From the NCBI GenBank assembly GCA_030605665.1, contig JAUWHW010000028.1, positions 1 through 41,286 of the forward strand: 41,286 bases of DNA. The letters run 5' to 3'. This DNA comes from Dehalococcoidia bacterium (GTDB lineage Bacteria; Chloroflexota; Dehalococcoidia; GIF9; AB-539-J10). The position numbers were made by a program, and so were the translations under genes. Below, in pieces: positions 24,806-32,972 of this stretch. Positions within the stretch are counted from its first letter, which is position 1, and each line of letters opens with the position of its first letter. The notes under the pieces are model-generated. The model was not told the DNA's origin, made no database searches, and saw nothing but the letters and a program-made list of their open reading frames with translations.

Positions 24806-26404
24806 TCACCTCCTTACATAGATAATTTCTCCCCCAACAACTGTTTTTTCGACCTTTATATCCTTAATGGTATCAGGGTCAACCTTAGTGGGGTCGTCGG
24901 AAAGCACAACAAAATCGGCCAATTTCCTTACCTCAATAGACCCTTTTATATTCTCCTCAAAGGATGCATAAGCGCTTCCAAGGGTATAAATCCTGATGGC
25001 GTCCTCCACCGAAATTTTTTGTTCAGATCCAAGAACGTCTCCACTCTTGCTTTTTCGTGTTACCATACCTTGAATTCCGAGAAATGGATCAATTGGTTCA
25101 ATCTCATCAGCGTGCCCTGCTACCGGAATTCTGTAGTCAAGGAAAGACCGATATGCAAACATCATGGAGGTTCTAGATCCACACAACTCCTTTATCATAT
25201 CCCCTTTCTCGTAGATATATGTATGTGGAATCGCCACAACACCTAATTCTTTTATTCTTTTTAGTATTCTTGGATTTACAACAGTGCAATGTTCGATTCG
25301 ATGTCTGTGATTCACCCTTGGCAATTTATTCAATGCTTTTTCATAGGAATCTAGGAGCATATCAATCGCTCTATCTCCATTCGCATGCACAGCAAGTTGG
25401 AATCCTGCCTCGTGAGCCTCAAATATCTTATTATCTAATTCCACCTGTGTCATTGCTGGCTGAGTTCCATAATCATTCGGTTTCCCTTCGTAAGGTTCAT
25501 ACAAACATGCCGTCCCTGCCTGGATTGATCCATCGAAAATTATCTTTATAGCTCCTAGCTTGAGTCTATCGTTACCAAATCCAGTTTTTAGGTTTAACTT
25601 CTTAAGATATGGTAGATTATCAACCCATAGCATTAAGTAAATTCGCATAGGCAGCCACCCATCTTCTAAAGCATCCTGATATAGCCTTAGAATCACTGGG
25701 TCAACCCTGGCATCCCCGACACTGGTAATGCCTACACTCAAGTATTTTTCACACTGTAAAAAAAATAGTTTCTTATCTTCTTCCTTTGTTGGTGGTGGGA
25801 CTAATGATACTGAAGAAAGAGAAAATATAAAGTGAGCTTCATCCCAGCACACTCCTGTTAATTCTCCATTTTCATCTCTATCAAATTTTCCTCCAGGAGG
25901 GTCAGGGGAATCTTTTGTAATCTTCGCAATTTCTAGAGCCTTGGAATTTGCAACACCTATATGCCCACTCGCAACAATATAAATTGGATGTTCTGTTGAC
26001 GCCTTATCCAAATCCCAGCGTGTTGGATGTCTCTTTTCTGCAAGTTTCATACAGTCATATCTTCTACCTTCTATCCATTTTCCCTTCGGTGTTGTTTTTG
26101 CTCTTTCTCTCAAAGCATTTACAATATCATCAATTGTTTTTACCTTTGCTGGAGTGCAGTCAACGTGGAGTAACCTTCTAGCACCTACCACCGGGTGACA
26201 ATGAGCATCAATAAATCCGGGTGTTACAGTTTTCCCCTGGATATCTATTACGTTTGTATCTTTTCCTACTAACTCTTTAATCTGACTTGTTGCCCCTACA
26301 GCAACGAATTTTCCATCTTTTGCTGCTAACGCTTCAGCTCTAGGATTTTTATCATCAACCGTAATGATATTACCATCCAATATCACTAAATCTGCAAATA
26401 ACAT
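24806..26404 (-). CDS. metal-dependent amidohydrolase, YtcJ-like (amidohydrolase family 3)
   Basis: The 532-residue cytoplasmic enzyme has the opening ILDGNIITVDDKNPRAEALA, the metal motif FIDAHCHP with His68 and His70, a later AVHANGDRAID block and RHRIEHC, and a C-terminal SIEVRKLADFVVLSDDP. These are the marks of the YtcJ group, which hydrolyse amide or related bonds on varied small molecules. GAGG and GAGGAAAA elements precede the ATG. It lies 47 bases downstream of the M20 peptidase, and the two probably remove acyl or aminoacyl groups from the imported compound. The real substrate is unknown. About 90 bases separate it from the binding protein, with two copies of CAGTCTTTCC between them. 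Confidence 0.9.
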   Translation of the reverse strand: MLFADLVILDGNIITVDDKNPRAEALAAKDGKFVAVGATSQIKELVGKDTNVIDIQGKTVTPGFIDAHCHPVVGARRLLHVDCTPAKVKTIDDIVNALRERAKTTPKGKWIEGRRYDCMKLAEKRHPTRWDLDKASTEHPIYIVASGHIGVANSKALEIAKITKDSPDPPGGKFDRDENGELTGVCWDEAHFIFSLSSVSLVPPPTKEEDKKLFFLQCEKYLSVGITSVGDARVDPVILRLYQDALEDGWLPMRIYLMLWVDNLPYLKKLNLKTGFGNDRLKLGAIKIIFDGSIQAGTACLYEPYEGKPNDYGTQPAMTQVELDNKIFEAHEAGFQLAVHANGDRAIDMLLDSYEKALNKLPRVNHRHRIEHCTVVNPRILKRIKELGVVAIPHTYIYEKGDMIKELCGSRTSMMFAYRSFLDYRIPVAGHADEIEPIDPFLGIQGMVTRKSKSGDVLGSEQKISVEDAIRIYTLGSAYASFEENIKGSIEVRKLADFVVLSDDPTKVDPDTIKDIKVEKTVVGGEIIYVRR

Positions 26405-26451
26405 ATTTTCCTCGCCTCATTCTAGACTAGCTCAACTTTGTTCACTTCCCC

Positions 26452-27876
26452 TCACCTACACCATCTATATACTGCTAATGCAAGTACTTTCGTTGCTGTA
26501 ATCAAATCCTCAATATCTATATTCTCATCTAAGCTATGTGATGTATTATTTCCCGGACCATAAGGTACTGTTGGGATACCACCTTGATTGCACAAATGCC
26601 TCGCATCAGTGCCTGACACTGCTATTTCAGGCGCCTTATCGATAATCTCTTTAATCGCTCCAATAAGTGTTTGCAAAATCTCCCCCTCAGGATTAATTTC
26701 ATATGCATCGTCATAATGCAAAAAATAAAGTTCAGCTGGATTATCTCGCAACCAGGGATCCTTCTTTGAAGAATCTACAACGGTATTTCTAAGGAGGTCT
26801 TTTACTTTCCTAATACCTCGAATTCCAGTTCCTAATTCTGAGGTAAACTTAACAACCCCAGTCATTACACATTCTTTTGCAGTAGATGTGACATAATTTC
26901 CCCCTCTGATTTTCCCTATCCCCAACGAAAACCGAGCATCTCCTCTATTTTGAGCACGTTCTAGATCGAGTAAGCCATTTATAATAAACGGCACCTTTTC
27001 AATAGCACTTATGCCATACTTTTTCCCCTCTCTCCATCTTCGTCCTGGATGCGATTCTCTTCCTTTGACCTTTATTTCCCAATAGATTGCTCCACTTGAC
27101 TTGGTTGCAATATTACCTGAGAATCTAGCGTCAGTTACAATTGCAGCATCAGCTTTGTATCCACGAGCTATGCACGCTAAAGTGCCATTGCCGGAATGTT
27201 CTTCATTAACAACGCTTTGTAGAATTACATCTCCCCTGAGTTTAATGCCAGAGTTGATTATACAATCGAGAGCCTTTGTCATTGCAACAACGCCGCCCTT
27301 CTGGTCTGTTGTCCCCCTACCATACATCTTACCTCCCTCTATCTCTGCTCCAAAGGAATCGTAAGTCCATTGCTCTCTGGGTTCCACTGTCACTGTATCT
27401 ATATGTCCATTTAAAATAAGCGAACGCCCCCCACCAGTACCTTTTAAAGTGCCAACTACGTTAGGCCTCCCTTTATAATTTAGTTTGTCTACATAACCTG
27501 AATTGACTAGCTGCTCGTATGTACAGTTATCAGGAAATGTAAGAGGTAAATCTAATTCGGGTTGCCAACATGAGGGATACTGGGCAATCTCTGGATACCT
27601 GTCAAATAGTTCCTTTACATCAGGTTCCCATATATCAACTTTCAAACCCATTTCCTCAAAAATAGCTGCCAGAACTTTTTGGATTTCACCCTCTTCACCT
27701 GTGCAGCTTCGAATCCTCACTAAGCTTTGCAATGCTTCTATTATTTCATCGCGTTTCTCATCTACCATGTTCAAGATTTTTGTTTCTTCTTTATTCATTT
27801 TCCATCTTTTCCTCTCCGTTCTGCCTAGCCTACGAACTTCTTCCTTCAGTATTTGACTTTCTTTAGGAACTTCCAT
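26452..27876 (-). CDS. M20-family metallopeptidase/deacylase (ArgE/DapE/CPG2-like)
   Basis: M20 enzymes cleave acyl-amino acids and small peptides with two zinc ions. The 474-residue product has His158 and Asp160 in LNGHIDTV, Asp191 in YGRGTTDQKGG, the catalytic Glu225/Glu226 in NEEHSGNG and a late His in NNTSHSLDE. A dimerisation domain lies between. The first 26 residues are highly charged and absent from most relatives; ATG 27798 (MNKEETKILNMVDE) is an alternative start closer to the family norm. It is the first gene of the leftward operon and follows a 360-base leader region. With the amidohydrolase it probably processes the imported substrate. An N-acyl or N-acylamino substrate fits the family. 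Confidence 0.88.
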   Translation of the reverse strand: MEVPKESQILKEEVRRLGRTERKRWKMNKEETKILNMVDEKRDEIIEALQSLVRIRSCTGEEGEIQKVLAAIFEEMGLKVDIWEPDVKELFDRYPEIAQYPSCWQPELDLPLTFPDNCTYEQLVNSGYVDKLNYKGRPNVVGTLKGTGGGRSLILNGHIDTVTVEPREQWTYDSFGAEIEGGKMYGRGTTDQKGGVVAMTKALDCIINSGIKLRGDVILQSVVNEEHSGNGTLACIARGYKADAAIVTDARFSGNIATKSSGAIYWEIKVKGRESHPGRRWREGKKYGISAIEKVPFIINGLLDLERAQNRGDARFSLGIGKIRGGNYVTSTAKECVMTGVVKFTSELGTGIRGIRKVKDLLRNTVVDSSKKDPWLRDNPAELYFLHYDDAYEINPEGEILQTLIGAIKEIIDKAPEIAVSGTDARHLCNQGGIPTVPYGPGNNTSHSLDENIDIEDLITATKVLALAVYRWCR

Positions 27877-28238
27877 ACCACTTCCCTATACCGGCATAGG
27901 CCCGCTCTTGACTGGAACGAGCCTATGCATATGAAGGTAGAACAAAGAAAGGAGGAAACATAGATATTAATCCACCTCATTTAACTAATTGCCTCTTTAC
28001 TCGACCTGGTCCTTTGCACATCTACCTTAGTTAAAGGTTAGCAAAACTTATTTGGACACACAATAGATTGAGGAAGTGATTTTTGCTTCATGGAGACCCT
28101 ATTTTTACTCCACGGCGCTACGCTACCTTCAACTAATTATGAGCCTAGCCACAATTGTGCTGCCAAGCGAAGTTAAACAGGTAAACTTGCGAATGAATTG
28201 CTCTAGTGTTGAGAGCCCAGAGCATGTTTGAAAGCAGG
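27877..28238. promoter_or_regulatory. 362-base leader/regulatory gap between the two-component genes and the operon
   Basis: No reading frame is convincing here. Two inverted repeats stand out: GCATAGGC (27894-27901) against GCCTATGC (27921-27928), a hairpin just before the M20 gene, and ACCTT (28024-28028) against AAGGT (28034-28038), a possible regulator half-site pair. The gap should hold the operon promoter and any site for the NarL-type regulator, but I find no clear -35/-10 pair. Confidence 0.4.
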
Positions 28239-28892
28239 CTAGGGTGCAATTAAACCTTCGCGGATGGCATAGCGCACCAACTGGGTGCGGTCATGAACTT
28301 GAAGCTTCTTCAACAAATGGAGCCGGTGAGTTTGAACAGTGCTAATACTGAGACTAAGTAATTCAGCAATTTCCTTATTTGTCTTCCCTTCAGCAACTAA
28401 AGAGAGGACATCAAGCTCCCTATTGGTGAGGCGCTTACGTTTACCCTCTTTGGCCTCTATCTTCTTTTGCTCCAGGTATCCGGCCACTATTTCCTTTGCC
28501 ACAGAGGGATGGAGAAAGATGTCACCCTGGCAAACAGCCTGGATCGCGGCAATAAGTTCTCTAGCAGTGGCTCTCTTCGAAATATATCCCGAGGCTCCTG
28601 CACATAGCATCTCGCGAACATACTGCTCTGTCTCGTACATGGTCACAGCCAAAATCTTCACTGAGGGAGATTCTCTCTTTATCCGCCGTGTTGCCGCCAT
28701 GCCGTTCATTTTTGGCATAACGATATCCATCAACACGACATCTGGCTGAAGCTGCACAGCCTTAGCAACAGCTCCAATGCCATCCTCCGCATCTCCCACC
28801 ACCTCTATGTTGCTATCCCTCTTCAGGAGACTCTGCAGGCTCTCACGAAATAAGGTATGGTCGTCAACAATGAGCACCCGAATCTTAGCCAT
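28239..28892 (-). CDS. NarL/FixJ-type response regulator
   Basis: The 217-residue protein has a receiver domain (about 1-120) with Asp10/Asp11, phospho-acceptor Asp56 in VVLMDIVMP, a conserved Thr in AVTMYE and Lys near 106 in GYISKR. A linker leads to a LuxR-type helix-turn-helix (about 152-215) with LTNRELDVLSLVAEGKTNKE and STVQTHRLHLLKKL. Its start codon shares one base with the stop of the kinase, so the pair is coupled. It lies immediately before the sulfur operon on the same strand, and is the obvious candidate to control it. The signal is unknown. Confidence 0.94.
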   Translation of the reverse strand: MAKIRVLIVDDHTLFRESLQSLLKRDSNIEVVGDAEDGIGAVAKAVQLQPDVVLMDIVMPKMNGMAATRRIKRESPSVKILAVTMYETEQYVREMLCAGASGYISKRATARELIAAIQAVCQGDIFLHPSVAKEIVAGYLEQKKIEAKEGKRKRLTNRELDVLSLVAEGKTNKEIAELLSLSISTVQTHRLHLLKKLQVHDRTQLVRYAIREGLIAP

Positions 28893-30154
28893 TAATATGC
28901 CCCCCAGTCATAAGAGCCCGTCGGAACATAGACCCGTACACAGGTCCCACGTCCTGGCGCCGAATCTATTTCTAGAGTTCCTCCACACAGTTTTGCCCTC
29001 TCCTTCATTCCAAGAAGACCAAGGTTTCTCTTATCACTAGCAATGTGAAGAACAGCAGCATGGTCAAATCCTATACCGTTATCTTCTACCTCTAGCATCA
29101 GATGTGCTTTGCTGAAGTTCAACTTAACCTTAGCTGAAGTGGCTTGGGCATGCTTGACAACGTTGGACAGCGCTTCTTGCGCTACTCTAAATAGTTGCGT
29201 CTCAACTACCGGGGCAGGTCTTCTCTGGGTCAAACTATTCACTTCGAACGTGATGGGCAAATGAGCTTCTTTGGAGAAATTATGGATATACCAATCCAAT
29301 GCTTGAGGTAAGCCCAGGTCATCTAATGCTGGCGGTCGCAAATTAAGAACCAGTTTATCAAGCTCATCCAACGCTTGATTGATACTGGACTTGCTCACTT
29401 CTAGTATGTTTCGTACTTCGATGAAGTCATCTGGGAGGATGGTCTCCATATTTTCAAAATTGAACTTGACAGAGAGAAGAAGCTGATCAACCTCATCATG
29501 TATTTCTCGGGCAATTCTTCTACGTTCCTCCTCAGTCGCTGCGTTAAGCTTACCCAAAAGTTCCCTATAAGAACGTTTAGTATGCTTCACTTCTAGATAT
29601 GACTGCATATCATCGAGTATGAGCGAGATCCAACTAGCCAGTGCCTCTACCTGTGGTAGATCAGTCTCCCTAAAGGGCCTGTGCTGCTTATAATGCTCTA
29701 ATAGAACGACGCCGAAGCTTTTTTCTCTAAGAATAAGGGGAGTGGCTATCATTCTGAGGGTTGATGGTAGACCCTGCCTCATTTTGATACGACAGTTCGC
29801 ACTTTCCGGTCTCAAAGTCGCTGTATATTCCATCATGGCCTCAACCGAAGAGAGGAGTAAGGACTTACGCAGAGCATAGCATCGTCCTGCTACACCTTCA
29901 TTCAGGCAGAGGCTATGTTCAATGTTGTCGCGGTTATAACCATGTGAAACTTTAGCCACAAGTTGTTGGAGCCTATCATCGTAAAGGTATAGAATACCTG
30001 CATCTGCTGGTTCTACAGTTTCTACCAGTGATTTGATTAAGAGATTCAGCGATTTCTTCAAGTCGGGGGCTTTACTTAAAACCTCATGTGCTGAGAGAAA
30101 AACCTGTCCTTCCGCTACCTTCATCTGAGAAAAGCCCTCATTAACAAATCCCAT
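28892..30154 (-). CDS. cytoplasmic GAF-domain sensor histidine kinase (NarX/DegS type)
   Basis: The 420-residue kinase has no membrane segment. A GAF sensor domain spans about 25-185 and is rich in Cys (83, 92, 121), which could sense redox or a bound cofactor. The HisKA_3 dimer domain holds phospho-acceptor His219 in RREIARREIHDEV-like sequence; the visible motif is AREIHDEVDQLL. The HATPase domain follows with EALSNVVKHAQA, EDNGIGF and GLLGMKERAKLCGG. The stop overlaps the regulator start by one base. It is the first island gene next to the tRNA. An intracellular cue, perhaps a substrate or redox state linked to the operon, is likely. Confidence 0.93.
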   Translation of the reverse strand: MGFVNEGFSQMKVAEGQVFLSAHEVLSKAPDLKKSLNLLIKSLVETVEPADAGILYLYDDRLQQLVAKVSHGYNRDNIEHSLCLNEGVAGRCYALRKSLLLSSVEAMMEYTATLRPESANCRIKMRQGLPSTLRMIATPLILREKSFGVVLLEHYKQHRPFRETDLPQVEALASWISLILDDMQSYLEVKHTKRSYRELLGKLNAATEEERRRIAREIHDEVDQLLLSVKFNFENMETILPDDFIEVRNILEVSKSSINQALDELDKLVLNLRPPALDDLGLPQALDWYIHNFSKEAHLPITFEVNSLTQRRPAPVVETQLFRVAQEALSNVVKHAQATSAKVKLNFSKAHLMLEVEDNGIGFDHAAVLHIASDKRNLGLLGMKERAKLCGGTLEIDSAPGRGTCVRVYVPTGSYDWGAY

Positions 30155-30266
30155 TAAACAATCTTACATCCTCACTAGTTTTGATACGCACCTACCCCGA
30201 GGGCTGTATTGATTTCCCGATGGATAAAACCCCATGGGCTTGGAAGATAATCTAGCACCCATAAAA

Positions 30267-30343
30267 TGGTCGGGGTGAGAGGATTTGAACCTCCGACCAC
30301 CTGAACCCCATTCAGGTGCGCTACCAGACTGCGCTACACCCCG
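30267..30343 (-). tRNA. tRNA-Pro (anticodon GGG), CCA encoded
   Basis: On the minus strand the 77-base sequence folds into a full cloverleaf. The acceptor stem is CGGGGTG (30343-30337) with CACCCCG, then discriminator A and an encoded CCA (30269-30267). The anticodon stem is CCTGA/TCAGG with loop ATGGGGT, giving GGG for proline codons. The T arm is TCGGAGGTTCAAATCCTCTC-like with the usual TTCAAAT loop. Its 3' half is duplicated at 11824-11868, making it the insertion site of the island. Confidence 0.96.
30270..30314 (-). repeat. right attachment repeat within tRNA-Pro
   Basis: This is the 45-bp copy identical to 11824-11868, from the discriminator base to the 5' side of the anticodon loop. 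Because it is the copy nearest the intact 5' half, the element would have brought this 3' end in and displaced the original to 11824. Confidence 0.88.
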
Positions 30344-30359
30344 TTGCTCTACTTCCCAT

Positions 30360-30388
30360 ACAATATGCTATCATAATAAGGTTGCCAA
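30360..30388 (-). promoter_or_regulatory. candidate promoter of tRNA-Pro
   Basis: On the minus strand TTGGCA (30388-30383, five of six -35 bases) is followed after 17 bases by TATTGT (30365-30360, four of six -10 bases). The predicted start lies about 10 bases before the tRNA. The rightward gene at 30425 must have its own promoter in the same short gap; TTGCCA and TACATA are possible but poorly spaced. Confidence 0.45.
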
Positions 30389-30424
30389 GGCAACGAGAGT
30401 ATTGAATACATAGGTTTGTAATTC

Positions 30425-31666
30425 TTGAGCAAGAAGCATAAGAGGATTGAACCCAAGTACGTCCCTACCAAGCGTCAGACCTCTAGATGGCAGCGCCAGA
30501 CAAGGATACAGCGAATTATAATAATTGTTGCTGCTGTTTTCCTAGCTGGCATCATGGGTTATGTAGGCTATGGATACTATAATGATAGAATAAAGCCTCT
30601 TCACCAGACCGTAATAGAGGTAAATGACACTGCATTTACTATGGGGTATTATGTAAAGATGCTTGAGGCTTATGCTAAGGGTGCGGAATCACAGCAAGTT
30701 TATTATCTGACTGACATAGTTGCCAGCCAGATTGCACAAGATGAATTGGTCAGGCAAGGAGCGGATAGTTTGGGAATTGAGATTACTGCTCAAGAGATAG
30801 ATGAGAAAATACAAGAAAATGAATTGCCCAATAAAGAGGTATATCAAGATATAGTGGCGGCTGGTTTACTAAGGGAAGAACTGCAAGAATATTTCGCTTC
30901 TCAGTTGCCTGGTAAAATGGAGCAGGCACATATTCAAGTGCTGCTTGTGGAGAGTCAAGAGGTAGCCGATGATGTGGTGGCTAAAATTGAAAGTGGTGGT
31001 AACTTCACTGCTTTAGTCGAGGAGTTCTCCTGCTACCCTATGATTGAAGGTGATTTGGGCTGGTTACCTCGAGAGCTAATGCCTAATCCCCTCATTGCCG
31101 AGGCTGCCTTCAGCGAGATTGCTTCGCCTTCGGCTCGCAATGACACTGGGAGGGTCACAAAGATTTATGACGAGTCAGCGATCAAAAGCGTCGGTTATTG
31201 GCTTATAGAGGTGGTTGACAAGAATGAGGAAAGGGGAATAAAAGCCAGGGCTATGTTACTGGGCAGCGAACAGGAGGCATCGGAAATTAAGACCAGGCTT
31301 AGTAAAGGTGAGGACTTTGCTGAGGTGGCTGAGGAGCACTCTCAGCATGAAAGCAAAGATAATGGTGGTGAATTAGATTGGTTGAAACCAGGAGATATGA
31401 ACAGTGAGGCTTTCGATGAAGTAGCTTTTAATCTTCCCTTAGCTGAGGTAAGCGAACCAGTTCAAGATAAATCAGTTCAGACCACCGCTGGCTACTGGAT
31501 AGTTAAGGTTTGGGAGAAAGGCGAGCATGAACTTAGCGAGGATGTCAGAGAAGGGCTGAAAGTCAAACACTTCAATGAGTGGTTTCAAGAACAATGGGAA
31601 AGTAGTACCATTAACAATTATCTCGATGAAGAAAAGAAATCCTGGGCTGTAAACAAGGTTCTCTAA
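30425..31666 (+). CDS. membrane-anchored parvulin-type peptidyl-prolyl isomerase (PrsA/SurA-like foldase)
   Basis: The 413-residue protein has a basic N-terminus, one membrane span (residues 32-50) and an outside part with a SurA-N-like helical region (about 60-170) and two parvulin-like domains. The first contains VEEFSCYPMIEGDLGWLPRELM and the second FAEVAEEHSQHESKDNGGELDWL, each with the parvulin GDLGW/GELDWL core. It would assist folding of exported proteins. The start must be TTG 30425, since an in-frame stop lies just upstream; the ribosome site is weak. Residues from about 232 (EIASPSARNDTG) are encoded by a dispersed repeat, ATTGCTTCGCCTTCGGCTCG at 31119, inserted in the first parvulin domain and lengthening a loop. 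Confidence 0.87.
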   Translation: MSKKHKRIEPKYVPTKRQTSRWQRQTRIQRIIIIVAAVFLAGIMGYVGYGYYNDRIKPLHQTVIEVNDTAFTMGYYVKMLEAYAKGAESQQVYYLTDIVASQIAQDELVRQGADSLGIEITAQEIDEKIQENELPNKEVYQDIVAAGLLREELQEYFASQLPGKMEQAHIQVLLVESQEVADDVVAKIESGGNFTALVEEFSCYPMIEGDLGWLPRELMPNPLIAEAAFSEIASPSARNDTGRVTKIYDESAIKSVGYWLIEVVDKNEERGIKARAMLLGSEQEASEIKTRLSKGEDFAEVAEEHSQHESKDNGGELDWLKPGDMNSEAFDEVAFNLPLAEVSEPVQDKSVQTTAGYWIVKVWEKGEHELSEDVREGLKVKHFNEWFQEQWESSTINNYLDEEKKSWAVNKVL

Positions 31667-31682
31667 GGAAAATAGCACTAGA

Positions 31683-32972
31683 ATGAAGGATATTGGCATC
31701 GGTTTACTGGGTTTGGGCGTTGTCGGCAGTGGTGTGGCTGGGGTTCTGCTCAACAAGACTGACAAACTAGCTGAGCAAGCAGGGGTCTCACTAACTTTGA
31801 AAAAGGTGCTAGTGCGCGATGTAAATAAACAACGCTTAGATTGCTTCGCTTCGCTCGCAATGACAGATAGGGCTGAGGAAGTTATCACCAACTCCAAAGT
31901 AGATATAGTGATTGAGGTCATTGGAGGTGAGCATCCTGCCTTAGAATATATAAAACAAGCCATCACTACCGGCAAGCATGTGGTTACTGCTAACAAGGAA
32001 GTAATAGCCAGATATGGATACGAGCTATTATCTTTAGCCCGGAAACACAACGTAGGCCTTCGCTATGAGGCAAGCGTAGGTAGCGGCATACCACTTATCT
32101 CCCCTTTCCAGCAAGACTTGGCAGCCAATGACATCTCAGCTATTTATGCCATACTTAACGGCACCACTAATTATATTCTAAGCCAAATGTCACAAGAGGG
32201 ATTGGATTTTCCTCTGGCTTTAAAGCAAGCTCAGGAATTAGGTTACGCTGAAGCTAATCCAGCCAATGATATCGAAGGCATAGATGCCGCTTATAAACTG
32301 GCTATCCTATCCAGTTTAGCTTTCCACACCACTGTGGACCCCGAAGATATATATTGTGAGGGGATTTCTCGTCTTCAAGCTAAGGATTTTCGCTACGCTA
32401 AGGAATTCGGCTATGCTATAAAGCTCCTGGCCATCGCCAAGCGAGATAACGAAGCTATTGAGTTACGTGTCCACCCTGTTTTCATTCCTGAGGATTCACA
32501 ATTAGCTAAGGTCAACGGCGTTTATAATGCCATTCAAGTAGAAGGCAACTTAGCCGGCAAGTTGGTCTTTTATGGTCAAGGAGCAGGAGCTTTGCCAGCT
32601 TCTAGCGCCATCATAGCTGATGCGCTAACAATAGCCAGAAACATTAGCCATAGGGTAAGCAATGTTCCCAAAGTAGAGTTAAACCAAAAACTAACTGTTA
32701 AGCCTATATCTGATATAAAGATACGCTATTACTTCAGGTTAAATGTGCTTGACCGCCCTGGTGTCTTAGCTCAAATCTCCAAAGTCTTAGGCGATAATTC
32801 CGTTAGCATTTCTTCCGTGATTCAGAAAGAGAGTGACTTAAAATCTCAAACTGCCGTGCTCGTCATTATGACTCATACAGCCGAAGAGAAGGCAGTGCAA
32901 AAAGCACTAGAGGAAATAAAACAGCTAATAGTGGTGAACGAAGTCAGCAACTTCATCAGGGTTGAAGGATGA
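31683..32972 (+). CDS. hom: homoserine dehydrogenase with C-terminal ACT domain
   Basis: Homoserine dehydrogenase reduces aspartate semialdehyde to homoserine on the way to threonine and methionine. The 429-residue enzyme has the nucleotide-binding [12 protein letters not shown] (8-19), the [13 protein letters not shown] block, [10 protein letters not shown] and [22 protein letters not shown], all diagnostic. An ACT domain (about 352-425) suggests feedback control by threonine. Residues 53-62, [10 protein letters not shown], are the translation of a dispersed repeat (31839-31865), sitting in a surface loop of the nucleotide-binding domain. Its stop overlaps the thrC start by 4 bases. Confidence 0.96.
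   Translation: MKDIGIGLLGLGVVGSGVAGVLLNKTDKLAEQAGVSLTLKKVLVRDVNKQRLDCFASLAMTDRAEEVITNSKVDIVIEVIGGEHPALEYIKQAITTGKHVVTANKEVIARYGYELLSLARKHNVGLRYEASVGSGIPLISPFQQDLAANDISAIYAILNGTTNYILSQMSQEGLDFPLALKQAQELGYAEANPANDIEGIDAAYKLAILSSLAFHTTVDPEDIYCEGISRLQAKDFRYAKEFGYAIKLLAIAKRDNEAIELRVHPVFIPEDSQLAKVNGVYNAIQVEGNLAGKLVFYGQGAGALPASSAIIADALTIARNISHRVSNVPKVELNQKLTVKPISDIKIRYYFRLNVLDRPGVLAQISKVLGDNSVSISSVIQKESDLKSQTAVLVIMTHTAEEKAVQKALEEIKQLIVVNEVSNFIRVEG

Larger units (their letters stand above)
11824..30314. mobile_element. tRNA-Pro-integrated genomic island carrying a sulfur-compound operon
   Basis: Two perfect 45-bp direct repeats of the 3' half of tRNA-Pro lie 18,446 bp apart, with the intact tRNA at the right end. 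All protein genes recognised between them are on the minus strand and form a two-component system, a 13-frame sulfur and transport cluster, and a HEPN-like gene. The dispersed repeats found on both arms are not seen inside. No integrase, excisionase, relaxase or phage gene was recognised, so the island is either immobile now or was mobilised in trans. The boundaries are direct observation; the origin by site-specific integration is inference from the usual behaviour of such elements. Confidence 0.75.

Noticed and set aside
12564..28050. A 14-bp exact repeat GTTAGCAAAACTTA at 12564 and 28037 flanking the operon
   Set aside because: Matches of this length are expected by chance in 41 kb, and no structure or duplication is associated with either copy.
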